Assembly (NCBI RefSeq): GCF_041154485.1
Contig: NZ_AP028669.1
Span: 4,939,001-5,003,000, forward strand
Direction of reading: 5' to 3'
DNA length: 64,000 bases
DNA from: Variovorax sp. V93
GTDB lineage: Bacteria; Pseudomonadota; Gammaproteobacteria; Burkholderiales; Burkholderiaceae_C
In this document: piece by piece, positions 27,309 through 35,758 of the stretch
Position numbering within the stretch: the stretch's first letter is position 1
Layout of the letters: every line of letters starts with the position of its first letter
Notes under the pieces: generated by a model
The model's database searches: none
What the model saw: only the letters and a program-made list of their open reading frames with translations
Told to the model about the DNA's origin: nothing
Position numbers and translations under genes: made by a program

Positions 27309-28453
27309 GCCTTCGCTCCTTCCCCTTCCGGGGGAAGGTTGGGATGGGGGCTCTCGGCGTCCCCATCGAGCGCCGCCAGCCCCCTCCCCGGCCCTCCCCC
27401 GGAAGGGGAGGGAGTCTCCTGGTCGTCCTCGTCGCCGTACTCGGTCCTGAAGCCCTGCGCATCCAATCCGTTCTCGCTGAGCCAGCGCACCATCACCGCC
27501 ACGCTGCCGTGGGTCACGAACACCCGCTCGGCCCCCGTGCCCGCAATGGCCTGCTGCAGGCCGGGCCAGTCGGCGTGGTCCGACATCACGAAGCCGCGGT
27601 CCACGCCGCGCCGCCGGCGCGTGCCGCGCAGCTGCATCCAGCCGCTCGCGAAGGCGTCGGCATGGTTGTTGCCGAAGCGGCGCATCCACGGCGTTCCCTG
27701 GGCCGAGGGCGGTGCCAGCACCAGCGCGCGCTTGAGCAGCGCGGCATCAACGCCCGGATCGGTCACGCGCAGCGTCGGCGGCAAGGCCACGCCCGCGGCG
27801 CGGTACACCGCGTTGAGCGGCTCCACGGCGCCGTGCACCACGATCGGCCCGATGGAGGCATCCACGCCATGCAGGATGCGCTGCGCCTTGCCGAAGGCAT
27901 AGCAGAACAGCACCGACGCGCGGCCGGCCTCCGCGTTGGCGCGCCACCAGGCGTCGATCTCTGCGAACAGTGCCGCCTGCGTGGGCCAGCGGTAAATCGG
28001 CAGGCCGAAGGTCGACTCGGTGATGAAGGTGTCGCAGGGCACGGGCTCGAAGGGCGCGCAGGTGCCGTCGGGCTCGGTCTTGTAGTCGCCCGAGGCCACC
28101 CACACGCGCCCGCCGTGTTCGAGCCGCACCTGCGCCGAGCCCAGCACGTGGCCGGCCGGATGCAGCGAGATGCGCACGCCGCGGTGCGCGATCGCCTCGC
28201 CGTACGGCAGCGTCTGCAGCGCGATGTCGCCGCCAAGGCGGGTGCGCAGCGTGCCGGCGCTGTCGGTGTGCGCGAGGTAGTGGCCGTGGCCGGCGCGCGC
28301 GTGGTCGGAGTGCGCATGGGTGATGACGGCGCGCGCCACCGGCCGCCAGGGGTCGATGTAGAAATCGCCCGGCGGGCAGTAGAGGCCCTCGGGGCGCGCC
28401 ACCACGAGGTCGCCAGGGCGCAGGGCGGAACTGTGGGGCAGCGGCGCGGTCAT
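27305..28453 (-). CDS. Ligase-associated MBL-fold exonuclease
   Basis: A metallo-beta-lactamase/beta-CASP nuclease of 382 residues, first gene of the exonuclease-ligase-helicase operon. The metal motif HAHSDH is seen near residue 45; further family features are [24 protein letters not shown] and the late [12 protein letters not shown]. Enzymes of this group trim DNA ends in the ligase-associated damage response. The last ~35 residues are encoded by a palindromic repeat and form an unrelated Pro/Gly-rich tail after EYGDEDDQE, so the ancestral stop was probably lost or moved. Confidence 0.92.
   Translation of the reverse strand: MTAPLPHSSALRPGDLVVARPEGLYCPPGDFYIDPWRPVARAVITHAHSDHARAGHGHYLAHTDSAGTLRTRLGGDIALQTLPYGEAIAHRGVRISLHPAGHVLGSAQVRLEHGGRVWVASGDYKTEPDGTCAPFEPVPCDTFITESTFGLPIYRWPTQAALFAEIDAWWRANAEAGRASVLFCYAFGKAQRILHGVDASIGPIVVHGAVEPLNAVYRAAGVALPPTLRVTDPGVDAALLKRALVLAPPSAQGTPWMRRFGNNHADAFASGWMQLRGTRRRRGVDRGFVMSDHADWPGLQQAIAGTGAERVFVTHGSVAVMVRWLSENGLDAQGFRTEYGDEDDQETPSPSGGGPGRGLAALDGDAESPHPNLPPEGEGAKA
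27314..27416. repeat. REP/BIME-like palindromic repeat, family 1, copy D, inside the exonuclease coding region
   Basis: Fourth copy of the family, with the same arms. It covers the 3' end of the exonuclease gene, just before the overlapping ligase start, and is translated in the exonuclease frame. Confidence 0.8.
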
Positions 28454-28589
28454 GGCCCGACATCGTAGGCCGGCGCGGTGGTCCGCGTGCCGAAGGCCGG
28501 GCGCGAAGCGGTGTGGGCGGCGGCCTACGCTCGCTTCGCCGGCCCGGCTGCGCATGGCCCTGTGGAACAATCTTTGCCACCCACTCCCC

Positions 28590-29495
28590 ATGCTGCATCC
28601 GCCTCGCCACTTCGTCTACCTCGATGCCGTCGCGCGCGCGGGGTCGATCCGCAAGGCAGCCGAGAAGCTGCACGTGGCCTCGACGGCGCTCAACCGCAAG
28701 ATCCTCGAGATCGAGTCCGACATCGGCACGCCGCTGTTCGAGCGCCTGCCGCGCGGCGTGCGCCTCACGGCAGCGGGCGAGGTGCTGATCACCGCGGTGC
28801 GGCGCAGCATGGCCGACATGCGCTCGGCCGAGTCGCAGATCGAGCAACTGCGCGGGCTGGTGCGCGGCACGGTGCGCATCGGCTGCGCCGAATCGGTCGC
28901 GACCGACCTGATCCCCGGCACCATCGCGCACTACCAGCAGACGCACCCGGGCGTGCAGTTCCAGATCGTCTCGGGCGTGACGGGCAACCTGGTCGCGTCG
29001 CTGATGGCCGACGATGTGGAACTGATCCTGGTGCACGACCCGCAGCCCTCGGAGACGCTGCGCGTGATCAGCGCGATCGCGCAGCCGCTGTGCGCAATGC
29101 TGCGGCCCGACCATCCGCTGGCGAGGCGCGCCACGCTGCGGCTGGCCGATTGCCAGAAATACACCGTGGCGCTGGGCGACCGGTCGTTCGGCAGCCGCCG
29201 GCTGCTCGACGACGTGATGGCGCGCTCGCGCATCGCGCTGCAGGTCGCGCTGGAGGCCAGCACCGTGCAGACGCTCAAGGAGTTCACGCGGCAGACGGGC
29301 GCGATCAGCTTCCAGTTCCAGATCGGCACGCTCAACGAGGTGCGGCGCGGCGAGCTGGTGTCGATCCCGCTGTCGGACCGGGCGCTGGCGCACAGCCAGC
29401 TGGTGCTGGCGGCGCGCGCCGGCCGCATGCTGCCGATCGCCACGCTGTCGTTCATGGAAACGCTGGTCAACCGGCTGGCAGCGTTGCCGGGCTGA
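28590..29495 (+). CDS. LysR-family transcriptional regulator of the ring-opening amidohydrolase locus
   Basis: A 301-residue LysR regulator. The winged helix lies at the N-terminus (FVYLDAVARAGSIRKAAEKL, ASTALNRKILEIESDIGTPLFERL); residues about 90-300 form the effector domain. The start was set at MLHPPRHF; an in-frame ATG 36 bases earlier is possible. It is transcribed in the same direction as, and 137 bases before, the amidohydrolase gene, and is divergent from the exonuclease gene. It probably controls the downstream operon with the imported N-heterocycle as inducer, an inference from position. Confidence 0.88.
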   Translation: MLHPPRHFVYLDAVARAGSIRKAAEKLHVASTALNRKILEIESDIGTPLFERLPRGVRLTAAGEVLITAVRRSMADMRSAESQIEQLRGLVRGTVRIGCAESVATDLIPGTIAHYQQTHPGVQFQIVSGVTGNLVASLMADDVELILVHDPQPSETLRVISAIAQPLCAMLRPDHPLARRATLRLADCQKYTVALGDRSFGSRRLLDDVMARSRIALQVALEASTVQTLKEFTRQTGAISFQFQIGTLNEVRRGELVSIPLSDRALAHSQLVLAARAGRMLPIATLSFMETLVNRLAALPG

Positions 29496-29550
29496 GCGGC
29501 CCGCGGCCGCGCGCCGTCCACGCGGCGAATTTCGTACTGCACACAATTTG

Positions 29551-29565
29551 CGCTCGGTCCGAGCG
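29551..29565. promoter_or_regulatory. Perfect palindrome upstream of the amidohydrolase operon
   Basis: CGCTCGG-T-CCGAGCG is a perfect inverted repeat with 7-base arms, 68 bases before the amidohydrolase start. It is a candidate operator for the adjacent LysR or another regulator. Confidence 0.45.
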
Positions 29566-29632
29566 AAACATTGCGCTGGAGGTTTGCACCCCGGCTGCCC
29601 ATACTGCGTTCATCTGTTGCACCGCAGCATCC

Positions 29633-30799
29633 ATGGACGCCCACACCCTCCTTCCCCCAGGCACCGCGCCGACGCAGGCCGCCACGCGCCCCCGCCTGGC
29701 CGTGCACCGGCTGACAATGGCCCATCCGGGCGACCTCTCGGCGCTCGCCGCGCTGTTCGACGAGGGCGTGATCGAGCCCGCGCAGGTGGTGGCCGTCATC
29801 GGCAAGACCGAAGGCAATGGCGGTGTCAACGACTTCACGCGCGGCTACTTCACCCAGACGCTGATGAGCCTGCTGGCCGCGCGGCTGGGCCGGCCGGCCG
29901 CCGAACTGCTGCGCGAGCTGCCCTGCATCCTGTCGGGCGGCACCGAGGGTGTGCTGAGCCCGCACTACGTGGTGTTCGCGCGCACCGGGCAGCCCGCCGC
30001 GGCCGCCGGGCCCGGCCCGGGCGCACTGGCGATCGGCACGGCCGTCAGCGCGCCGCTGCCCGCGCAGCATGTCGGGCGCTGGGCGCAGGTGGCGTCGGTG
30101 GCCGGCGCGGTGCGCGAGGCGATGCGCGGCGCCGGCATCGCCCGCGCCGAGGACGTGGCCTTCGTGCAGGTCAAGTGCCCCTGCGTGACGGCCGCGCGCG
30201 CCCAGGCCGCCACCGCGGCCGGCCACACGGTGCTGACCGCCGACTCCGGCCGCTCGATGGCGGCGGCGCGTGCCGCCGGCGCTTTCGGCGTGGCGATCGC
30301 ACTGGGCGAGCTGCCCGACGACCCGGCGCTGGAGGCCTCGATGCTGGCCGACTTCGAGCGCTTCTCCCGCCGTGCGAGCATTTCGTCGGGCGTCGAGGTC
30401 GAGGCCAACGAAGTGATCGTGCTCGGCCACAGCGCGGCATGGGAAGGCACGCTGCGCATGGCCTGCGCACCGATGCGCGACGCGCTGGACATCGGCGCGG
30501 TGGCCGAGGCGCTGCGGCCGCTGGGCATGAACGCGGCGCCCCAGCTGAGCGCGGCCGATGCAGCACGGGTGGCGGCGGTGTTCGTCAAGTGCGAGCCCGA
30601 CCGCCGCGGCCACGTGCGCGGCCTGCGCCACACCATGCTCGACGACACCGACATCAATGCCCAGCGCCACATCCGCGGCGCGGTCGGCGGCATGGTAGCC
30701 GGCGTGCTGGGGGACGCGCGCATCTTCGTTTCGGGCGGCGCCGAGCACCAGGGGCCGGACGGCGGCGGACTGGTCGCGGTGATCGCGCACGCGGCATGA
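29633..30799 (+). CDS. Ring-opening amidohydrolase (cyanuric acid hydrolase / barbiturase family)
   Basis: A 388-residue member of the AtzD/TrzD/barbiturase family, which hydrolyses cyanuric acid to carboxybiuret or barbituric acid to ureidomalonate. All three Lys-Ser pairs of the threefold-symmetric fold are present: K58 (IGKTEGNGG) with S101 (SGGTEGVLSP), K181 (VQVKCP) with S251/S252 (ISSGVE), and K319 (FVKCEP) with S367 (VSGGAEHQGP). The enzyme is therefore likely active. Family members differ in substrate and cannot be separated by eye; linkage to a flavin monooxygenase and an importer, without s-triazine dealkylation or biuret genes, argues for a pyrimidine-like or other cyclic imide rather than atrazine breakdown. 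Confidence 0.93.
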   Translation: MDAHTLLPPGTAPTQAATRPRLAVHRLTMAHPGDLSALAALFDEGVIEPAQVVAVIGKTEGNGGVNDFTRGYFTQTLMSLLAARLGRPAAELLRELPCILSGGTEGVLSPHYVVFARTGQPAAAAGPGPGALAIGTAVSAPLPAQHVGRWAQVASVAGAVREAMRGAGIARAEDVAFVQVKCPCVTAARAQAATAAGHTVLTADSGRSMAAARAAGAFGVAIALGELPDDPALEASMLADFERFSRRASISSGVEVEANEVIVLGHSAAWEGTLRMACAPMRDALDIGAVAEALRPLGMNAAPQLSAADAARVAAVFVKCEPDRRGHVRGLRHTMLDDTDINAQRHIRGAVGGMVAGVLGDARIFVSGGAEHQGPDGGGLVAVIAHAA

Positions 30800-30962
30800 C
30801 AGCACGCTTGCAAACCGATGCCGGCGCGGACTTGGTACGCATCCTGCAGGTGACCGCACCCACCATGCACGCCACCGGCCACGCCTTCGAACAACGCCAT
30901 CCCCGGCAACGCCGGCGTCGCGCGCCTGCCGCGGCGGCGCCTCTCAGCGAGACCTCATCCGC

Positions 30963-32177
30963 ATGAAGATCGTGATCATCGGAGCCGGCGTGGCCGGCGC
31001 CATCCTGGCCCGCCGGCTCGCCGCGCTGCCTGGCGTCGAACTGCATTGCCTGGAGCGCGTCGGCCCCGACGACCACTCCGAGGCCGGCACCGGCCTCAAC
31101 GTGGGCCCCAATGCGGTCAAGGCGCTGCGCCTGTGCGACACGGCGCTGGCCGCCGAGGTCGAGGCCGCGAGCCTGCCGTGGAAGCACTGGCAGATCGCGC
31201 TGACCGACGGCACGGTGCTGTTCGACCTGCCGCTGTCGCAGGTGGCGGACAACCCCGGCATCCGCATCCGCTGGTCGGAGCTCTACCGCGTGCTGCGCGA
31301 AGGCGCGGGCGCGGCGATCCGGTACGGCTGCGAGATCGCGTCGATCGCCGCGGCCACGGGCGGCGGCGGACGCACCGCCGTGCGCTACATCCAGGGCGGC
31401 GTCGAGCACCGCATCGACGACATCGACCTGCTGGTCGGCGCGGACGGCCGCTATTCCGCCACCCGTGCGTCGTTCTCGGGCCTGCCCGAGCCGCGCCATG
31501 TGGGCGTGGCGATCCTGCGCACGCTGGTGCCCGACACCAGCGCCGGCCTGATCGACGACTACGGCCAGTGGTTCAACGGCCCGCACCGGCTGCTGGCCTT
31601 CCGCGTGCCGCCGGGGCATGTCTACATCGCGGCGACCTACCCGGTCGAACCCGGCGCGCCGCTGCGCGACGAATGGAAGACCGAAGCCACGATGCGCGCC
31701 ACCTACCGGCCCGCGCAGGGTGCGCCGAGCGCGCAGGTGCAATGGCTGATGGACGCCATGTGCGCAAACCTGCCGCACAGCCACTGGGCCCGCATGCAGG
31801 AGTCCGACGTGCTGTTCGGCGAAGCCGATTTCAATGTGATGTACCTGGGCGACAGCGCCCACGGCATGGCCCCCACGCTGGGCCAGGGCGCGACCCAGGC
31901 CATGGAGGACGCCTGCGCCGCCGCGCTGATCCTCGAGCGCGAGATCCGCGCCGGCCGCCAGGCGCCGCGCGACTGGCTGGCGCTGGTGGACGCCGCGCGG
32001 CGCGAGCGCATCCGCTTCGCGATGGCGCTGTCGATCACGGCCACCGACACCATGCTGGCCGGCGCCGATCCGGTGGCCGGAACGCGCTGGAAGACCGGGC
32101 CCGGGTTCCTCGGCGACCTTTCCACCCTGTTCCGCGACGTGTCGCTGGGCCAGCGCGAGCCGGTGCCAACGCCATGA
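30963..32177 (+). CDS. FAD-dependent aromatic-ring monooxygenase
   Basis: A 404-residue class A flavin monooxygenase. FAD motifs: GAGVAGAILARRL at the N-terminus, DLLVGADGRYSATR in the middle and YLGDSAHGMAPTLGQGATQAMEDA near residue 300. The family hydroxylates aromatic or heteroaromatic rings (salicylate, 6-hydroxynicotinate, urate). It follows the amidohydrolase gene after 163 bases in which I see no gene or clear promoter, and overlaps the VOC gene by ATGA. It may add a hydroxyl to make the cyclic imide that the amidohydrolase opens; that order is an inference. Confidence 0.9.
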   Translation: MKIVIIGAGVAGAILARRLAALPGVELHCLERVGPDDHSEAGTGLNVGPNAVKALRLCDTALAAEVEAASLPWKHWQIALTDGTVLFDLPLSQVADNPGIRIRWSELYRVLREGAGAAIRYGCEIASIAAATGGGGRTAVRYIQGGVEHRIDDIDLLVGADGRYSATRASFSGLPEPRHVGVAILRTLVPDTSAGLIDDYGQWFNGPHRLLAFRVPPGHVYIAATYPVEPGAPLRDEWKTEATMRATYRPAQGAPSAQVQWLMDAMCANLPHSHWARMQESDVLFGEADFNVMYLGDSAHGMAPTLGQGATQAMEDACAAALILEREIRAGRQAPRDWLALVDAARRERIRFAMALSITATDTMLAGADPVAGTRWKTGPGFLGDLSTLFRDVSLGQREPVPTP

Positions 32178-32719
32178 CAACGACGAACGCCGCCATCACG
32201 CACGGCCTCTTCCATCTCGCGATCAAGACCGCGGACCTTGGCCGCACCCGCGCCTTCTGGACCGGCGTGATCGGCCTGCGCGAGATCGCGCGGCCCGACT
32301 TCGGCTACCCCGGCGCATGGCTGGCCTGCGGACAGCCGGGCGGCCAGGCCATCATCCACGTCTATGCCGGCGGCCCGGCGCTCGGCCAGGGCGGCCAGGT
32401 GCCGCACGGCAGCGGCGCCATCGACCATGTGTCGCTGGCCTGCTCGGGCTACCACGCATACGTCGCGCGCTTTCGCGCCGCGGGGCTGGACTGGCGCGAA
32501 TTCCTCGTGCCCGGCACCACGCTGTGGCAGCTGTTCGTGTACGACCCGAGCGGCGTGCAGCTCGAGCTCACCTTCGAAGGCGCGGTGGAAGACGGCGCGC
32601 CGCCCGACATGTCGGCCGCGCGCGTGTACCGCGCCGGCAGCTCATTCTTCGATCCGCTGACCTATCCCGCCCTGACCCCGCCACCCCGTTCCGGAGAACC
32701 CCACGATGCCACGCCCTGA
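32174..32719 (+). CDS. VOC-family protein with intact metal ligands
   Basis: A 181-residue glyoxalase/extradiol-dioxygenase-fold protein. Likely metal ligands are the histidine of GLFHLAIKT, the histidine of AIDHVSLAC and the glutamate of LELTFE, the usual 2-His-1-Glu set, so it may be an enzyme (isomerase, lyase or ring-cleaving oxygenase). The C-terminal ~40 residues are an unusual extension. Its 3' end overlaps the binding-protein gene by 14 bases. Confidence 0.85.
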   Translation: MTTTNAAITHGLFHLAIKTADLGRTRAFWTGVIGLREIARPDFGYPGAWLACGQPGGQAIIHVYAGGPALGQGGQVPHGSGAIDHVSLACSGYHAYVARFRAAGLDWREFLVPGTTLWQLFVYDPSGVQLELTFEGAVEDGAPPDMSAARVYRAGSSFFDPLTYPALTPPPRSGEPHDATP

Positions 32720-33713
32720 GCTTTCCTTCGCCGCGCCCCTTCGTGCCGCCGCCCGTCTCGCCGGCGCCGCGGCCTTCGTCCTCGCCGCGTTCGCGGTGCT
32801 GCCGGCCCAGGCGGCCGACCGGATCAAGGTCGGCGTGTTTCCCTCGAGCGCGGCACTGCCGTTCTACGTGGCCGTGAACCGCGGCTACTTCAAGGAGGCC
32901 GACCTGGAGATCGAGGAGGTGCCCATGACCAGCCACCCGCTGACCGTGCAGGCGCTGGTGTCGAACGGCATCGACGCGGCGGTGAACCTGGTGACGCTCG
33001 AAGGCGCCAACATGGAATCGCGCCGGCCCAACACGCTGAAGTACATCTCGCTCAACGGGCAGAACGCGCAGCACGTGATCGAGCAGTTCGTCGTCAAGGC
33101 CGACAGCCCGGCGCGGACGCTGAAGGATTTCAGGAACGGCTTCAAGCTGTTCTCGGCGCCCGGCCCCGCCAACATCGGCGCTGCGCGCGCGGTGCTCAGG
33201 AAGGTGGGTCTGGCCGAAGGCCGCGACTTCACGATCCAGGAGCAGCAGATCGGCGTGCACCTGGGCGCGCTGCAGTCGGGCAACTTCGACGGCGGCTACA
33301 CGCTCGAGCCGTCGGCCACCATCATGGTCGCGCAGAAGATCGGCAAGCGCATCGAGGCCGGCGTGATCTCCACCTACCTGCTGGGCAACAAGAGCGCCTC
33401 GGCCTTCGCGGCCGGCGCCGTGATGTCGGGCAGGTTCATGGCCGACAAGCCCGACGTGGCCAGGCGCTTCGCCGCCGCCTGGGCGCGCGGCGTGAAGGAA
33501 GCGCAGGCCGACAGCAGCGCGCGCGGCTACCTGGTGCAGGGCATGAAGGTGCCGCCCGAGCTGGCCGCCACCGTGCCGCTGCCGCGCATCGTGATGGCCG
33601 AGGACATGACCCCCGCCGATGTGGGCGACTTCCAGAAGTTCCTCGACATCGGCACCGAGCTGGGTGTGGTCAAGGACAGGATCGACGGCAAGGCGCTGGT
33701 GCGGGCCTTCTGA
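32706..33713 (+). CDS. NMT1/SsuA-type ABC substrate-binding protein
   Basis: A periplasmic binding protein of 335 residues with a signal peptide ending near PAQAAD. The family (NMT1/THI5-like, SsuA, NrtA) binds small polar compounds such as alkanesulfonates, nitrate, thiamine pyrimidine precursors and N-heterocycles. Motifs: KVGVFPSSAALPFYVAVNRGYFKEADLEIE and a later FNGGY-like FDGGYTLEP. It is the first gene of a three-gene importer whose ATPase and permease follow with overlapping stops and starts. Confidence 0.9.
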   Translation: MPRPELSFAAPLRAAARLAGAAAFVLAAFAVLPAQAADRIKVGVFPSSAALPFYVAVNRGYFKEADLEIEEVPMTSHPLTVQALVSNGIDAAVNLVTLEGANMESRRPNTLKYISLNGQNAQHVIEQFVVKADSPARTLKDFRNGFKLFSAPGPANIGAARAVLRKVGLAEGRDFTIQEQQIGVHLGALQSGNFDGGYTLEPSATIMVAQKIGKRIEAGVISTYLLGNKSASAFAAGAVMSGRFMADKPDVARRFAAAWARGVKEAQADSSARGYLVQGMKVPPELAATVPLPRIVMAEDMTPADVGDFQKFLDIGTELGVVKDRIDGKALVRAF

Positions 33714-34555
33714 TGCGCACCATGAGCACCCACCTGCCGATCGGCACCGCCGCGCCCGATGCCGCGGACGGCGGCGCCTCGCACCGCTGGTACCCGAAGG
33801 GCACGCACATCACGATCCGCGGGCTGACCAAGCGCTTCCAGGACGCAACCATCTACGACAACTTCGACCTCGACATTCCGAAGGGAAAGATCGTGTCGGT
33901 GTTCGGCCCCAACGGCTGCGGCAAGAGCACGCTGATCAACATGATCGCGGGCATCCTGCCGTGCGACAGCGGCCAGATCCTGTTCGAGGGCAAGGAAGCG
34001 CGCGAGACGCGCATCGGCTACGTGTTCCAGAACTACCGCGAGGCGGTGTTCCCGTGGCTGCGCGCGATCGACAACATCCGCTACCCGCTGCAGTACCTGA
34101 ACCTGTCGAAGGTGGAGCAGCAGTCGCGCATGGACAGGCTGATGGAGAGCTTCGACGTCAAGCTCGACCTGCAGCGCTACCCCTACCAGATGTCGGGCGG
34201 CCAGCAGCAGCTGGTGTCGATCATGCGGGCACTGGTGGTCGATCCCGAGGTGCTGTTCCTCGACGAGCCTTTCTCCGCGCTCGACTACGAGATGGTGATG
34301 TTCCTGCGCGAGCGGCTGCAGAAGGTGCTGGTCGAACGCCGGACCACCACCTTGCTGGTCTCGCACGACCTCGACGAGGCCGTGCTGCTGGCCGACGAGG
34401 TGCTGCTGCTGACCAAGCGGCCCACGCGCGTGGCCGAGAACTTGCCCTTCGACGTGGCGCGCCCGCGCACGGCCGACACCACGATCACGCCGGCCTTCAT
34501 CGCCACCAAGACCCGCGCGCTGGACGTGTTCCAGCGGGAGGTGCGCAAGCCATGA
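33713..34555 (+). CDS. ABC transporter ATPase (SsuB/TauB type)
   Basis: A 280-residue ATPase. Walker [11 protein letters not shown]-loop [13 protein letters not shown], signature [16 protein letters not shown] and Walker [14 protein letters not shown] are intact, with a switch histidine in VSHDLDEAV. The ~30-residue N-terminal extension before the domain is unusual for the class. The start overlaps the binding-protein stop by one base; a second ATG three codons in is possible. Confidence 0.92.
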   Translation: MRTMSTHLPIGTAAPDAADGGASHRWYPKGTHITIRGLTKRFQDATIYDNFDLDIPKGKIVSVFGPNGCGKSTLINMIAGILPCDSGQILFEGKEARETRIGYVFQNYREAVFPWLRAIDNIRYPLQYLNLSKVEQQSRMDRLMESFDVKLDLQRYPYQMSGGQQQLVSIMRALVVDPEVLFLDEPFSALDYEMVMFLRERLQKVLVERRTTTLLVSHDLDEAVLLADEVLLLTKRPTRVAENLPFDVARPRTADTTITPAFIATKTRALDVFQREVRKP

Positions 34556-35328
34556 GCCTCGCCCATCGAGCCAACGCCTTCGGCGCCCACCTGCGGCCGC
34601 TGTTCGGCATCGCCGCGCTGATCGGCCTCTGGGCCTTCGTGCATGCGACGCGCGCGGTCGACCCGGTGCTGCTGCCCTCGCCGCTCGAAGCCCTCGCCGC
34701 CTTCTGGAACGGCCTTGCGCACGGCACGCTGTGGGGCGACTTCTTCAAGACCATCGTGCGCACCGTCACGTCCTTCGGCCTTGCGCTCGTGATCGCGGTG
34801 CCGCTCGGCATCGTGCTGGGGTCGAACGAGAAGATCTACGAATCGATCGAGTTCGCGATCGACTTCTTCCGCTCGACGCCGGCCTCGGCCATGTTCCCGC
34901 TGTTCCTGGTGCTGTTCGGCGTCGGCGAGGCCACCAAGATCGCGGTCGCGGCCTTCGGCGCGGCGCTGGCCATCCTGTTCAACGTCGCCTACGGCGTGAT
35001 GAGCGCGCGCAAGCAGCGCCAGCTCGCGGCCAAGGTGATGGGCGCGCCGCGCTGGCGCGTGCTGACCGACGTGATCCTGCTGGAATCGATGCCGCAGGTG
35101 TTCGTCGGCATGCGCTCGGGCGTGTCGATCGCACTGGTGATCGTGATCGTGGCCGAGATGTTCATCGGCTCCACCGATGGCCTCGGACAGCGCATCATGA
35201 ACGCGCAGACCATCTTCGACATGCCCGACATGTACGCCTCGATCTTCGCGGCGGGCCTGCTCGGCTACGTGATGAACCTCGTATTCCTGGTGGCGGAGCG
35301 GCGCTTCGTCCACTGGGGCGGAAAGTAA
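34552..35328 (+). CDS. ABC transporter permease (SsuC/TauC type)
   Basis: A 258-residue inner-membrane permease with about six hydrophobic segments. The ATPase-contacting EAA loop reads [32 protein letters not shown]. Overlaps the ATPase gene by ATGA. Completes an importer encoded together with the amidohydrolase and monooxygenase. Confidence 0.92.
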   Translation: MSLAHRANAFGAHLRPLFGIAALIGLWAFVHATRAVDPVLLPSPLEALAAFWNGLAHGTLWGDFFKTIVRTVTSFGLALVIAVPLGIVLGSNEKIYESIEFAIDFFRSTPASAMFPLFLVLFGVGEATKIAVAAFGAALAILFNVAYGVMSARKQRQLAAKVMGAPRWRVLTDVILLESMPQVFVGMRSGVSIALVIVIVAEMFIGSTDGLGQRIMNAQTIFDMPDMYASIFAAGLLGYVMNLVFLVAERRFVHWGGK

Positions 35329-35336
35329 GACAAGCC

Positions 35337-35726
35337 ATGACCGTTTCCATGACCGACATCAACCTGCCCGCCGTGCTCGCCGAAGTCGAGGCCGCGTTCG
35401 CCGAGTACGAACGCGCGCTCGTCACCAACGACGTGCCGGTGCTCGACAGGCTCTTCTGGGATTCGCCGCACACGCTGCGCTACGGCGCCGGCGAGAACCT
35501 CTACGGCTATGACGCGATACGCGCGTTCCGCCAGGGCCGGCCTGCGGTCAACCTCGAGCGCGAGATCACCGCCAAGGCCATCACCACCTTCGGGCAGGAC
35601 TTTGCGGTCGCGAACGTCGAGTTCAGGCGCGCGGGCAGCGACCGCACGGGCCGCCAGAGCCAGACCTGGGCCCGCCTGCCGGAAGGCTGGCGCGTGGTGT
35701 CGGCGCACGTGAGCCTCATGGGCTAG
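35337..35726 (+). CDS. AtzH/HpxZ-like NTF2-fold protein (DUF3225)
   Basis: A 129-residue NTF2-fold protein of the group that includes HpxZ (oxalurate catabolism) and AtzH, the latter in the cyanuric acid pathway. Recognisable motifs are [30 protein letters not shown] and [22 protein letters not shown]. Such proteins sit in N-heterocycle or ureide degradation loci; AtzH acts as a hydrolase of a biuret-derived intermediate. It ends the operon and supports a nitrogen-heterocycle role. Confidence 0.85.
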   Translation: MTVSMTDINLPAVLAEVEAAFAEYERALVTNDVPVLDRLFWDSPHTLRYGAGENLYGYDAIRAFRQGRPAVNLEREITAKAITTFGQDFAVANVEFRRAGSDRTGRQSQTWARLPEGWRVVSAHVSLMG

Positions 35727-35758
35727 GGCCAGCCAGCGCTATTTCTTCGGCTGGCCCT
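35725..35758. terminator. Perfect hairpin spanning two convergent stop codons
   Basis: AGGGCCAGCC and GGCTGGCCCT pair perfectly over 10 bases around a 14-base loop. The left arm includes the stop of the AtzH-like gene; the right arm encodes the last residues of the DUF3617 protein. No strong T-run is present, so it is a bidirectional terminator candidate. Confidence 0.55.

Noticed and set aside
29633..30799. Naming the amidohydrolase atzD or trzD
   Set aside because: The active-site pairs are shared by barbiturases and cyanurate hydrolases, and no other s-triazine genes are nearby.
30963..32177. Calling the flavin monooxygenase HpxO (urate hydroxylase) because of the HpxZ-like neighbour
   Set aside because: The sequence shares only general class A motifs; specificity cannot be read by eye.
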